A DNA stretch of 64,000 nucleotides from Pseudomonas yamanorum (GCF_013386765.1 NZ_JACARE010000019.1:108980-172979); one strand, 5' to 3'. Numbered from the stretch's first letter, positions 16,771 to 25,682 are shown. Numbers and translations: made by a program. The notes: a model not told the origin generated them from the sequence alone.

Positions 16771-17304
16771 TTAGGACGGATAGTAGCGTTGGACTTCAGC
16801 GGCTGCCGAAGGCGATTTGCTGCAAGGGATCGTCAAGTCTGTCTGCGACGACTTTAGCGTGACGCTAATAAAGGCAGCCGATATCGATGCAACTGCTGCG
16901 AGAACTGCAATTACGATAGGTATGATAACGCTTCGCCAAGCTTCGCTTCTCTGAATTTGCCGCGCATGAAGATCGACTGCTAGTTGCATGAGTTTCGCTG
17001 TAGTTTCTGCGGAAAGCAGAGGTCTAACATCATCCCCATCGTCGTTCGGAACCGGCTCCTGCGTGTTCCTAGCGATTAAAGAAATATGGGACCGCTTCGC
17101 TCCTTGCGGTTTAATGCGAAAAAACTCTCTGTGTTGCAAACCAACTCCGATCCAACTTGCGGCACTTTTAGGTTGGCCTTGAAGCTCCTCTACAAGGCCA
17201 TCCTCGCTCCGGCGTGTCTTTTGAGATAATGCCAGAACCTGGATCATTGCCAGCACATCAGCCAGGCGGTTCTCTACTAGGTAAGGTGAATTTTGCTCGG
17301 ACAT
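16771..17304 (-). CDS. hypothetical protein with C-terminal membrane anchor
   Basis: A 177-aa protein with a soluble N-terminal part (a helical segment NRLADVLAMIQVLALS near 12-27, then a possible small winged-helix-like region) and one hydrophobic segment at about 127-150 (SVIIPIVIAVLAAVASISAAF). It lies 129 bases downstream of the large ATPase on the same strand and may be co-transcribed. No family is recognised. As a neighbour of a candidate defence ATPase it could be a sensor or membrane partner, but that is a guess. Confidence 0.55.
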   Translation of the reverse strand: MSEQNSPYLVENRLADVLAMIQVLALSQKTRRSEDGLVEELQGQPKSAASWIGVGLQHREFFRIKPQGAKRSHISLIARNTQEPVPNDDGDDVRPLLSAETTAKLMQLAVDLHARQIQRSEAWRSVIIPIVIAVLAAVASISAAFISVTLKSSQTDLTIPCSKSPSAAAEVQRYYPS

Positions 17305-17368
17305 TGGACTCTCTTTAATACATTTCTATGTTTGATGGGTACCGCCCGCGAGCGGAAATTGGGAAATT

Positions 17369-17406
17369 GGGGTAGGACCACCATTAATTTAAATGTGGTC
17401 TGCCCC
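17369..17406. terminator. hairpin between ATPase and membrane-anchored protein genes
   Basis: GGGGTAGGACCAC pairs with GTGGTCTGCCCC (12 pairs, one bulge) around an AT-rich 13-base loop. It lies 28-65 bases downstream of the ATPase stop. There is no T-run, so it might attenuate rather than end transcription into the next gene. Confidence 0.45.
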
Positions 17407-17433
17407 TACTTTCCGGGTGTCTAGCAATGTGTG

Positions 17434-20040
17434 TCAGGTCACTCGTTTTGAATAGACCTCTATCCAGTCCGCAAGCGACCGCATATCGGTTTCGAGTTGA
17501 ACAAGTTCGGGGGGGACTGCTGGGAGATCGTCCGCCTGAGAATGCTCATACACAGAGTATCGTGTCATCAAGTCGTCAATAAGATCACAATCTTCCTGAG
17601 TGATGTTGCTTAGCTGTCTCAGTAGCCCTTTGGTCATCACTTCTCTGCGGAATCGCAGCACCACGCTGTTCAGCATCACCACCTCAACAGTGCGCTCCAC
17701 GATGATTCGGAAGTCACTGCAAACACTCTTGGCCATGAGGTCGTAGCTTTCAGCATCGCCCTCTGTCTGGTGCCTCTTGAGTCGGACTAGGCTCTCATTC
17801 AAGAGCCTGTTAATGGCCGGCTTTGGTTTCGAGTCTCGAGCACTTTGCCCGGCCAGAATGCCGGATGTTTTATCGAGACGCCGAAGCGTCTGAACGTCAA
17901 AGGTGATGTCCGGGGTATTTGGATGTTCCTTCACTTTCTTTACCGCCGACTCCAGAAGTGTCACCAGCGACAGCCTGTGGGTGAAGATGATGACCTGGCG
18001 GGTCTTCGCTAAATCTACGAGTCGTGCGACAACCCGCTCTTCAAAATCTTGATCGAGTGAGGAAATCGGGTCGTCGAAAATAAACGGCGCTACTTGATTT
18101 GAGCCAGTAATATCAGCTAGGAATGCAGCCAAGGCCACAATTCTTGTCTCACCCTCACTGAGAATTTGTTCTGGCGGGCGGGTTCCTTTCGCGCCAACGA
18201 GCGTCAGTCCGAATGTTGTCCTGCCTTTACCGACTGTTTTGCTTTGAGGGGCTACAGGCAACCTCGAACCACCTAGCAGCTTGAGTTCTGCGGCGAAGCG
18301 AGTTTGATATCCGGCCTCCACCTCGGATTTTGCCAGTTCGTTGTTCTTAATCGTAAGCGTGTTGGTTGCAGCAAGCCGGATGGCTTTCCCGTACTGGTCA
18401 ACAGTCAACAACCTGTCACGTTCGGCCAGGACTGCTGGTTTGTTTTGCGAAAGCCACTGCAGGGCCTTCAGCTTTCGGAGTTGGGCCTCCATTTGCTGTC
18501 GTTTGCCGTCTTGAGAGAGCTCGGTCAGCGATTTTTCTTCGCTGCCTAACTGCTCGGTTACTTCTGCCAGTGCCTGATCCACCAGAGACCAGTCGAATAG
18601 GGCAACATTTTCGATTTGTTCAGCGGTCTCGAGATTGGAACGTCTTTTCACCAAGGTTTTATGTAAATCGATGGCCTGCTGTTGATCCAGTTTGATCAGG
18701 GCCATATGAGCTAACCAGTCCTGTTCTCTCGGCAATTGGGGTAAGGCAAGGACAAAACCCTTATGTTTTTCTTCTGCTTGTTTTGCGCCTAGCTCCAAAC
18801 CTTCGGTGACAAACTGCTCAAAGTGGCTCAACCGATGACTAGCATCCTCATTGAGCTCTTGCTGGCAAAGCACACACCTTGCTTGCTCACCCACGACAGG
18901 AAATGGTTGACCAGGGTAAGCATGATTTTGAGAGAACAATCGAGCATGGGCCCATAACTGTTGCCATACCGCCTCACCGACTCCTTCGAGTGGAGTTTCG
19001 GAGAAGAGTTGTTGAGCAAATTTCTGAGCGGCTTGCCGCTTTCCCTTTGCATCAGCGTTGGCACTTACGATGGTCTGTGCTGTTTCGTTGGAGAGCTTGT
19101 CCTTGAGTTGGCTCATAGCTAGCCGAACTGTCGCAACCCCCTGCTTTTCTTTCGTGATTGAGGCCAGTCGCCCCGCCACGTCCTTCTGGGCAAGTGCACC
19201 TTCTGTGATAATCCGCTCAGCGTCGTGCTCTGGAGTGTAAGTACAGAATTTGTCGATAGCGGCCGTATTCGTTGCAGGCTTAATACTCGCAAGCCAATTA
19301 CGTTCCTCAGTGACTTCCAATTCCGCTGGGAATTGGGGCAATACACTCAGCAATGAATTCTTTGATGCAGTGAGGTGCTGACTAACTTTGTCTGACACGG
19401 CGATCAACGACGCCACGAATTTCATTTGGCTGGGCTCGTAGCTGGCCTCGTTTTTTCCCATGTATTGGGTAGCCGTTCTGGAGTCAAATATCTGGGCGTG
19501 ACGAAGTAAAGGATCTGCCCCCTGGGTAAGCGTCCATTCAATTGTTCCTTTCTTTTGTCCTGCTGAGACTTGGAAATTAGCCCTGCAGGCCTCAGGCTCT
19601 TCAATGAAGACGTTAGGGTGAATTTCGTCCTTTGACCTTGAGCCACACGCCTGTTTCAGGAGGCGTGCATACCCGCTTTTTCCTGAACCATTTTGACCGT
19701 AGAACACTGTGATGTTGCCTGGGCCAAGGGGTAATGCTGCGCCTGATTTGATCGCATTCAACCCGTGGACTTCTGAGATACCTTCTATGCGGATGGCAGG
19801 ACGGCTGGCAGCAAGTGCCAACGAGCCTGGCGATACGGTGCCGAAGCCTGGGTCTTCCTCCTTCTTCGATTCGACCATGCAAAGCCGGGAAAGCTCTTTG
19901 ATCTGGTCATCTGTTGGGGGCTTCTTGGTATCGATTAAATTCTTGGCAGCTGTCTGTAACCACCGGCTTCTTTCGCCGAGCCAAGTTTCAAAATCGTCGA
20001 CAATGGGAGCGTCTAGCCCATTCAAGTCTGGTACAACCAT
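17434..20040 (-). CDS. AAA/ABC-type ATPase with zinc-hook CxxC and C-terminal HEPN-like motif (RloC/PrrC-like candidate)
   Basis: An 868-aa protein. The Walker A YGQNGSGKS is at 114-122, the ABC signature LSEGE at 627-631, Walker B and D-loop FIFDDPISSLD at 653-663, and the switch histidine in FTHR at 688. Between the ATPase halves are about 500 helical residues with CVLC at 389-392, as in the zinc hook of RloC or Rad50. The C terminus holds R778-x3-E782 and R827-x5-H833 (RYSVYEH). These resemble the catalytic residues of PrrC/RloC anticodon nucleases and the HEPN RxxxxH rule. No restriction genes are adjacent. GGAGAG before ATG 20040 fixes the start; the frame runs open to 20157. The nuclease role is inferred. 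Confidence 0.75.
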   Translation of the reverse strand: MVVPDLNGLDAPIVDDFETWLGERSRWLQTAAKNLIDTKKPPTDDQIKELSRLCMVESKKEEDPGFGTVSPGSLALAASRPAIRIEGISEVHGLNAIKSGAALPLGPGNITVFYGQNGSGKSGYARLLKQACGSRSKDEIHPNVFIEEPEACRANFQVSAGQKKGTIEWTLTQGADPLLRHAQIFDSRTATQYMGKNEASYEPSQMKFVASLIAVSDKVSQHLTASKNSLLSVLPQFPAELEVTEERNWLASIKPATNTAAIDKFCTYTPEHDAERIITEGALAQKDVAGRLASITKEKQGVATVRLAMSQLKDKLSNETAQTIVSANADAKGKRQAAQKFAQQLFSETPLEGVGEAVWQQLWAHARLFSQNHAYPGQPFPVVGEQARCVLCQQELNEDASHRLSHFEQFVTEGLELGAKQAEEKHKGFVLALPQLPREQDWLAHMALIKLDQQQAIDLHKTLVKRRSNLETAEQIENVALFDWSLVDQALAEVTEQLGSEEKSLTELSQDGKRQQMEAQLRKLKALQWLSQNKPAVLAERDRLLTVDQYGKAIRLAATNTLTIKNNELAKSEVEAGYQTRFAAELKLLGGSRLPVAPQSKTVGKGRTTFGLTLVGAKGTRPPEQILSEGETRIVALAAFLADITGSNQVAPFIFDDPISSLDQDFEERVVARLVDLAKTRQVIIFTHRLSLVTLLESAVKKVKEHPNTPDITFDVQTLRRLDKTSGILAGQSARDSKPKPAINRLLNESLVRLKRHQTEGDAESYDLMAKSVCSDFRIIVERTVEVVMLNSVVLRFRREVMTKGLLRQLSNITQEDCDLIDDLMTRYSVYEHSQADDLPAVPPELVQLETDMRSLADWIEVYSKRVT

Positions 20041-20452
20041 TGAGATCTCTCCTTGAAAACACCGCGGACGACCGAGTATAGGCCAATAGTGGCAAATTGC
20101 TTTCGGTGCGGTTTGACCAGAAATCCGACCATCACGAATTATTCGACTTATCTCCATATTGTTGGGACATAAGGGATCTATTCCAAATCAATAAATCCCT
20201 CCCTTTCCGACCTGGTTGCCGACGAAACGCTGGGACTCTTCCGCCAAACAACTCATATGACCTCCTCCTAATGACGAGCTGAATCATAGCTATCCGTCCC
20301 GGGCCCCCCCTGCGAATTTCAGCGGAAGCAGCTTCGGAACGCACTCTTAGCCAACCACACCAAAACCACCTCTTGCCCCCTCCCACCAAACACGCTACAA
20401 ATCCCACCACCAAGTTGTACGACAACATAAAAACAATCCCCCATCCCCGACG
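20041..20452. other. intergenic region, no gene seen
   Basis: About 410 bases between the divergent ATPase and DMT transporter genes. The part next to the ATPase (to about 20280) is more AT-rich than the rest and presumably holds its promoter. I found no convincing ORF, inverted repeat or operator. Confidence 0.5.
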
Positions 20453-21424
20453 ATGGCGCCAACTCCCCGAGCCCCCACCATGACTCCCCCTGCCCCCACC
20501 CAATTCCCCCGCCATATCGCCGTCCTGATCCTCCTCTGCATGGGCTGCGCCTTCGCCGGCAACCACATCGCCGCCCGCGTGGCCTTCGACGACGGCGCCG
20601 GCGTCCTCCTCGCCATCCTGATGCGCTCCGGCGGCACCCTGTTAGTGCTGGCGATACTGGTCCTATACCAACGCCAAAACCTGCGCCTCCCCCCAGGCGC
20701 CTGGCGCTGGCAAGTCCTGCTGGGCCTGCTCATCGCCACCCAAAGCCTCTGCCTCTACTCCGCCGTCGCCCGGGTGCCGGTGGCGCTGGCCTTGCTGGTC
20801 GCCAACGTGTTCCCCATCCTGCTGGCCCTGCTCACCTGGGCACTCGGCGGCCCACGCCCCACCGCGCGCACGGCCTTGCTGATGGGCCTGATTCTGGTGG
20901 GCCTGGTGTTCGTGCTGGACGTACCCGGGCGCCTCTCCGCCAGCACCACCCTCGGCCCGGAATGGCTGGTCGGCGTCTCCCTGGCCTTTTGCGCCGCGTT
21001 CGTGTTCGCTTGCGCGCTGTGGATCACCGACCACAAGTTGTCCCAGGTGCGCGGTTCGGTGCGCAGCCTGCTGACGATTTTCATTGTGTTCAGCAGCGTC
21101 AATCTCGCGGGCTTGAGCGGTGCGCTGGTGGATGGCCTGAACCTACCGGCCACCAGCACCGGTTGGCTGGCATTGGCGACGTTGGTGGTGCTGTATGGCA
21201 CGGGGTTTATCGTGCTGTTCATTTCGGTGCCGCGCCTGGACATGCCGCGTAATGCGCCGGTGATGAACATTGAGCCGCTGGCGACGTTGTTGATGGGCTG
21301 GATCGTGCTCGATCAGATGCTCAGCGCCGGGCAGGTGGTGGGCGGGGTGATTGTGGTGACGGGGATTGTGCTGCTGACGTATCGCAAGGCTGCCGCGCCT
21401 CCCGTCAAGGCGCAGGTCGCGTAA
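20453..21424 (+). CDS. EamA/DMT-superfamily transporter
   Basis: A 323-aa inner-membrane protein with ten hydrophobic helices in two EamA halves (about 20-150 and 175-310). The family ends each half with the LL.GG..V..G pattern, here in GQVVGGVIVVTG. The substrate is unknown; relatives export amino acids or metabolites. The start could be ATG 20453 or ATG 20480; neither has a clear ribosome site. Confidence 0.78.
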   Translation: MAPTPRAPTMTPPAPTQFPRHIAVLILLCMGCAFAGNHIAARVAFDDGAGVLLAILMRSGGTLLVLAILVLYQRQNLRLPPGAWRWQVLLGLLIATQSLCLYSAVARVPVALALLVANVFPILLALLTWALGGPRPTARTALLMGLILVGLVFVLDVPGRLSASTTLGPEWLVGVSLAFCAAFVFACALWITDHKLSQVRGSVRSLLTIFIVFSSVNLAGLSGALVDGLNLPATSTGWLALATLVVLYGTGFIVLFISVPRLDMPRNAPVMNIEPLATLLMGWIVLDQMLSAGQVVGGVIVVTGIVLLTYRKAAAPPVKAQVA

Positions 21425-21445
21425 GTCGAGAGGCGGAACGAAAAA

Positions 21446-21480
21446 GGGGACGGATCCATTTTCAAATGAATCCATCCCCT
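21446..21480. terminator. bidirectional terminator hairpin
   Basis: AAAAA, then GGGGACGGATCCATTT pairing with AAATGAATCCATCCCC, then TCTT. The run of A before and T after the stem suits termination on both strands. It lies between the convergent DMT transporter and the 80-aa membrane protein. Confidence 0.65.
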
Positions 21481-21523
21481 CTTACTGCGGGTTCAGGCCA
21501 AGGCCTGGAATGCCTGCATTCCT

Positions 21524-21766
21524 TCAACCCATCTGCTCAAACCGCCGCCGCTTCAGGAACAATCCTACCCCCACCGCAACGGCAAAGATCGACAGCAACC
21601 CCAGGTCGATCCCAAACAACCGGACCTGGCTCGCCGCAACGCAGCCAACCGCACCCACCGCCACCAGCAGCACCCCCAGCCACTTGCGAAGCAGGTACGA
21701 CTTCACAAACCGGTCAATCAGAAAGAACAGCACTAGGGCCACGACCAACTGGGTAATTTCGGACAT
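21524..21766 (-). CDS. small membrane protein, unknown
   Basis: An 80-aa protein with three hydrophobic segments (about 5-20, 28-46 and 52-70) and a basic C terminus KRRRFEQMG. It lies 12 bases downstream of the 159-aa gene on the same strand and is probably translated with it. No family recognised. Confidence 0.55.
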   Translation of the reverse strand: MSEITQLVVALVLFFLIDRFVKSYLLRKWLGVLLVAVGAVGCVAASQVRLFGIDLGLLSIFAVAVGVGLFLKRRRFEQMG

Positions 21767-21778
21767 GTGTTTCTCCAG

Positions 21779-22258
21779 TCAGGTCTTGACGATCAGTGTC
21801 GTGGCGGTGCGTTGCGGGCCGATGCCGCCATTCACCTGCGCCTCGATGCTGACCAGTACGTCGCCTGCATGATAGGTGGGCAGGGTTTCATTCACATAGG
21901 TGCGCACACCGGCGCCGACCGGAACACCCGCGTATGGGGAGGCCACGTAAGAGGTGGCGCCGGCGAAGGCCGAGGCCGCAAGGTTGGCGATTTTGGTGCG
22001 TTGGGCGTTGAGCACGTCGCCCTGTTGCCGGGTCAGCGGCTTGGAGATGCCGATCATCATCAGGCATGGCAGGTTCTTGGCCAACATCTTGTCGTACACC
22101 TCGACGACCTTGCGGTTGACCTCGTAGTGGGCGCTTTTCGCCTCGCCAAAATGCAGTTCGCTGAGGCGTCCGCGCTCGCTGTCGGTGAGGGTGATCTGCG
22201 AGACGTTGAACACGATCCCGTGATTGCCCATGTATTGGAAGGTCTCTTCGAACTTCAT
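21779..22258 (-). CDS. hypothetical protein
   Basis: A 159-aa soluble protein starting MKFEETFQYMGNHGIVFNVSQ. ATG 22258 is chosen because AAAGGA lies nine bases upstream; the ATG at 22267 would sit directly on that site. It has an alanine/glycine-rich middle (LAASAFAGATSYVASPYAG) and a beta-rich end. I do not recognise it. It is close to the type VI effector genes, so an accessory role is possible. Confidence 0.55.
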   Translation of the reverse strand: MKFEETFQYMGNHGIVFNVSQITLTDSERGRLSELHFGEAKSAHYEVNRKVVEVYDKMLAKNLPCLMMIGISKPLTRQQGDVLNAQRTKIANLAASAFAGATSYVASPYAGVPVGAGVRTYVNETLPTYHAGDVLVSIEAQVNGGIGPQRTATTLIVKT

Positions 22259-22281
22259 CGCACGCATCCTTTCGAGCCAAA

Positions 22282-22334
22282 GGCGGGGATTGTCTAGAAG
22301 GCGCGCGCGGGATTCAAATCATTTCACCTGGCTG
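22282..22334. repeat. direct repeat flanking the effector module, left copy
   Basis: Covers the last codons and stop of the acetyltransferase gene plus ~35 bases beyond it. A diverged copy is at 25631-25682, about 80% alike by eye. Confidence 0.55.
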
Positions 22335-22814
22335 GCAAGATGTGTTGCCCGCCGTAAGGTGCTGACGGACATAATAATTGTCGAACTCAGTGCTTTCGAC
22401 GAACTGGAAGCCATGGCGGGTGTAGAAACGGTTCGAAGCGCTTTCTTTGAGGGCTCCCACTTTGACAGGGAGTGCGACCGCGTCAGCCGCTTTGAAAATC
22501 TGAGCGAGCACAGCAGAGCCGATCCCCGAACCTTGCGCGCTCGGTCTCACGTAGAAGTGGTCGAGCACGAGCTCGGTGAGGTGGTGCTTGACTACTACAA
22601 AGCCAACCTTCTCTCCAGACACCTCGATGTGATGGGTGTTGTGGGCTTCAAAACCGCTAACAAACCGCTCGCGCGCCCGTACTGGATCAAATCGCCCGAC
22701 GCGCTCCAAACTTTCGCGCATGGCTTCGATTCGGATGGCGACAAGATCGTCCAGGTCGCTTTGTTGAGCACGGACTAACGTCACCGGGGAGTGTTGATGG
22801 GGTTTGATCGGCAT
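22314..22814 (-). CDS. GNAT-family N-acetyltransferase
   Basis: A 166-aa protein with the GNAT core: strand 4 LVLDHFYVRPSAQGSGIGSAVL (the acetyl-CoA loop QGSGIG) and the C-terminal NRFYTRHGFQFVE. The start MPIKPHQH at 22814 is preferred over 22874 by family length. The substrate is unknown. The last codons (GEMI and stop) are repeated near 25657. Confidence 0.75.
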   Translation of the reverse strand: MPIKPHQHSPVTLVRAQQSDLDDLVAIRIEAMRESLERVGRFDPVRARERFVSGFEAHNTHHIEVSGEKVGFVVVKHHLTELVLDHFYVRPSAQGSGIGSAVLAQIFKAADAVALPVKVGALKESASNRFYTRHGFQFVESTEFDNYYVRQHLTAGNTSCQPGEMI

Positions 22815-22956
22815 AGGTTGCGCTCTGCGTACCGTCCTGGGATGGCCAGTGTAGGTGGATTGGGGTGCGGTCACGCTCCACTATTTTCTATCGTGGTCTG
22901 GCCCCGTTTTTTCCTCTGCGCTAACACACCGAACTTCAGGGAGGGTCCTGCCAGAA

Positions 22957-23346
22957 CTACCTAAACTCCAGCAGCATTGCCACCAGTACTACCCAGATTA
23001 ACGAAGTGACGATCATCGCCGTAACGATTTTGAGGCGACGTTTCAGATAGGGTGGAAAACTCTCATGATCCATTGGGTCCAAGTCGCCGAGACGGATGTA
23101 TGATTTGGGCATCAAAATCATCCCGGCGATTTTTGACATCTCCAACAAGGACCAAATCAAACCTCGTTTACCCAGGCTATCTCCCCAAATGTAAATGTAA
23201 CGGCTGTTCTTCAAAGCCTCTTTTATGGCGCCCAGGTGACGATGGGTAAGGTACAGACTGAATGCAAGACCGGCGGCTGCAAGCAGAGTTGGAGCACCTA
23301 TAAAAATGATCGCTGCCCAGGGAGACCAAGAGTCGATACCGGTCAT
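22957..23346 (-). CDS. membrane protein, candidate immunity protein of the PAAR effector
   Basis: A 129-aa protein with an N-terminal hydrophobic helix (about 10-33) and a C-terminal one (about 107-127), separated by a charged loop. Its ATG overlaps the stop of the PAAR effector gene (ATGA), tight coupling that is usual for effector-immunity pairs. A membrane-embedded immunity protein fits an effector that acts on the inner membrane. The assignment is from position and topology, not family. Confidence 0.6.
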   Translation of the reverse strand: MTGIDSWSPWAAIIFIGAPTLLAAAGLAFSLYLTHRHLGAIKEALKNSRYIYIWGDSLGKRGLIWSLLEMSKIAGMILMPKSYIRLGDLDPMDHESFPPYLKRRLKIVTAMIVTSLIWVVLVAMLLEFR

Positions 23347-24755
23347 GGTTGAATAGCCTCATAAACTTTCTCCCCCATATGTTCGCCAACCTTCTCGCCG
23401 ACAGTTGTGCCCGCCCATGCGCCGGCCCCTACTATGGCTGCGACACAGACAACACCACCGATACCAGTAGAGGCGCCAAGCACCACGCAAACCGGCCCCC
23501 CAGCGATGCTACTTACCCACCCACTCGCAGCGCCAAAAATAGTGGACAAGCCGAACTTCCCACCTTCAGTAAACTTGATCTTCTCGCAAGCCGCCCCAGA
23601 ATCCCCGCTACACACTTCCTGAATCGCCAACAACGAAGACACCCCACTAATACCAATCGCGATATACCCTCCCGCCTTCATATACTTCGCCGCCCGACTC
23701 GTCGCCTCCACATGCGTGGCATACCCCGGAATCTGCCCCGGCCCACCGGCCTTATCCCAATGGTGCACCAGGCTTCGGCTGGATATCCCGAGCGCAGTTT
23801 TGAGCTTGGGATGATCGCCCAAGCTCGTTTGGCCCCGCAAACGTGTGGAGTTAAGCAAATGTGCATTCAACTGGCCCATCAGTCGCTTACGATCAGCGAA
23901 AAATTGCGGCGATTTAAGATGCCCATGCTGACGATAGCTCTCCTGATGCAGACGCTCCATGCCCTGGAGCGTGTCCCGTAAATTGCTCAGATGCGTTTCC
24001 ATCACCACCGCGCTGACGCCCAGCCAGGTGGCGGCGGAGGTGGACCCGATATAGCTGGCAATTTCAGCACCGTAGCGAAATCGAAAATCCGCCTCTTCCG
24101 GCGTCAAGCCATCCAAAGACGCCTTGACCTGCTGAGCAGCCTCCATCAACTGCGCTTCCTGATAAGTACAGGACGTGTTTTTTGGATCGCTCAGCACGAT
24201 CATCGAGCCGGCTTTAACATCGTTCAGGTCAGGGTTGAGCACCCAAAACTTGCTCAGCACCGTCAAATCGCGTTCGGGGAAAAGTAGGGCTTCCAGTGCT
24301 TGGCGGGTCATGCTTTGGGGCGCGACATAGAAGCCAGGCTCCTGAAGCTCCACACTATTGAATACTGGCGGGGCTGAATTACCCGAAAACGCCGATTGAC
24401 GCGGCGCTACGGAAGGGCTGGCTAGCGTTGAATGGGCAGCTTCCGCCGTTCGCCTGCCCACTTGCGGTGCAGCGCTTTCGTTCCGGTATCTGGCTGTTAA
24501 CTCCGTGGGAATCAGCCGGGCGTTACAGGGGCAGTCACTGCGGCTGTCCAGCGTGCCCGCCACCAGCCTGCCGTGGCTTTCAATATGCGAAATGCCACCG
24601 ACAATCCGATACGTTTTCCCGTCCACTCCACACGTAACCCGGTCACCGGCACAGGCATGAAGCAGGCCCAATATGTTGACTCGGGGATCACCATCCAGAA
24701 CCTCCCCGCCGCAGGTGGTTTTATTGCCTTTACCGATGAAAAAACCTTCGCTCAT
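23343..24755 (-). CDS. PAAR-domain type VI secretion effector with hydrophobic C-terminal toxin region
   Basis: A 470-aa protein. Residues 1 to about 85 form a PAAR-like cap (GKGNKTTCGGEVLDGDP, then SHGRLVAGTLDSRSDCPC), which sits on the VgrG spike. About 85-340 is a linker/helical region. The C terminus (about 345-465) has glycine- and alanine-rich hydrophobic helices (GGYIAIGISGVSSLLAI, AGGPVCVVLGASTGIGGVVCV), the look of a pore-forming or membrane-disrupting toxin. It overlaps the upstream 166-aa gene and the downstream membrane protein gene, both by ATGA. No VgrG gene is in the window. Confidence 0.72.
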   Translation of the reverse strand: MSEGFFIGKGNKTTCGGEVLDGDPRVNILGLLHACAGDRVTCGVDGKTYRIVGGISHIESHGRLVAGTLDSRSDCPCNARLIPTELTARYRNESAAPQVGRRTAEAAHSTLASPSVAPRQSAFSGNSAPPVFNSVELQEPGFYVAPQSMTRQALEALLFPERDLTVLSKFWVLNPDLNDVKAGSMIVLSDPKNTSCTYQEAQLMEAAQQVKASLDGLTPEEADFRFRYGAEIASYIGSTSAATWLGVSAVVMETHLSNLRDTLQGMERLHQESYRQHGHLKSPQFFADRKRLMGQLNAHLLNSTRLRGQTSLGDHPKLKTALGISSRSLVHHWDKAGGPGQIPGYATHVEATSRAAKYMKAGGYIAIGISGVSSLLAIQEVCSGDSGAACEKIKFTEGGKFGLSTIFGAASGWVSSIAGGPVCVVLGASTGIGGVVCVAAIVGAGAWAGTTVGEKVGEHMGEKVYEAIQP

Positions 24756-25252
24756 TGATGTGTCTCCACGCGCTCGATAGCGGGCAGAAAATCCTCGGCC
24801 AGCAGCACGCCTTCACGGGCGATGAACACACAGCCACCTTGGGGCGTATTGATAATTTCGTCGCCATTGCTCAGACGACTGCCGACCAGCGCAAAATGGC
24901 TATTGCCTTCCCCCGCCCCGGTCACGATTTGGGCCTTGCTGCCATCGGCATATACGGCGTAATCGCCCTTCTGCGCCGCGCGCACTTGCTGGCCGTTATC
25001 CAACTTGAATTCCATGGGGGTAGTCGCTTGTTGAATCACACCGCCGTTACGGGTTTGGCTGCCCTCGGCTGCTACGCGGTAAATAGCAACTGGAGGGTGA
25101 GCTTTGATGTAAGCCTGCCGCTGATTAACGACCGCCAAGGCGTCTTCATGGAAGTCTGCAAGCTGTTGCTCGGTAAAGTGCGATTTGTCGAGGGTCTGGA
25201 GAAATTCTAGGGACACTTCATTGGTATATAGGCGAGGCGCTGCGTGTTCCAT
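24752..25252 (-). CDS. small partner protein upstream of the PAAR effector
   Basis: A 166-aa soluble protein with a helical N-terminal half and a beta-rich C-terminal half. The latter resembles PAAR-type hairpins (DGSKAQIVTGAG, SNGDEIINTPQGGCVF). It is translationally coupled to the effector gene. It may be a chaperone/adaptor or a second spike-associated piece; it is not one of the DUF1795/EagR adaptors I know. Confidence 0.6.
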   Translation of the reverse strand: MEHAAPRLYTNEVSLEFLQTLDKSHFTEQQLADFHEDALAVVNQRQAYIKAHPPVAIYRVAAEGSQTRNGGVIQQATTPMEFKLDNGQQVRAAQKGDYAVYADGSKAQIVTGAGEGNSHFALVGSRLSNGDEIINTPQGGCVFIAREGVLLAEDFLPAIERVETHQ

Positions 25253-25508
25253 TGTGCTGTCCTTTTCTGGCGCCCAAGCAGGCGATTGCGCCTGAATGGC
25301 GCGCCAGAGATGCTGCTGGACCGCCCAAACCCTGACAACTGTCCGTTCGGCCAGGTTCTACAAAAAACGAATCGTCAGACGCGCCATCCGGAAAAACCTG
25401 TGGGAAAGTCATCTGTCGCCCCGTTTTCTAACGCAATTCTGTCGAATGCTTGGGTGCGTATGAGTTACCCGACGATGCGTCGGCTGGGGGCGCAGGGGTG
25501 CTCGCGGA

Positions 25509-25573
25509 GGCGGTGGATCAGTGACGAATTTGCTGACTGATACACCGCCTTCGCGGGCAAGCCCGCTCCCACA
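25509..25573. repeat. hairpin joined to a single REP arm
   Basis: GGCGGTGGATCAGT (25509-25522) pairs with ACTGATACACCGCC (25536-25549) with one mismatch. It is followed directly by CTTCGCGGGCAAGCCCGC and TCCCACA, a REP of the GCGGGCAAGCCCGC class. The second REP arm is missing, so this looks like half of a REPIN. Confidence 0.65.
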
Positions 25574-25630
25574 TTTTTGACCGCGTTTCGGCAGCTTTCA
25601 GTTCGGCCGGATGAAGTGACCAGTGCAGCC

Positions 25631-25682
25631 GGCGGGGTCTGGAAGGCGCGCGCCGGGTTTAAATCATTTCACCCCTGGCCAG
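25631..25682. repeat. direct repeat flanking the effector module, right copy
   Basis: Similar to 22282-22334. On the minus strand it still reads GGTGAAATGATTTAA, i.e. GEMI and a stop, the end of the acetyltransferase. It marks the far side of the effector module. Confidence 0.5.

Noticed and set aside
17434..20040. Reading the large ATPase as an ordinary SMC/Rad50 DNA-repair protein
   Set aside because: No nuclease partner SbcD is adjacent, and the C-terminal extension after the ATPase with RxxxxxH is not found in Rad50/SbcC.
20097..20282. 61-codon ORF in the gap upstream of the ATPase
   Set aside because: No ribosome site, no family-like sequence, and it lies in the probable promoter region.
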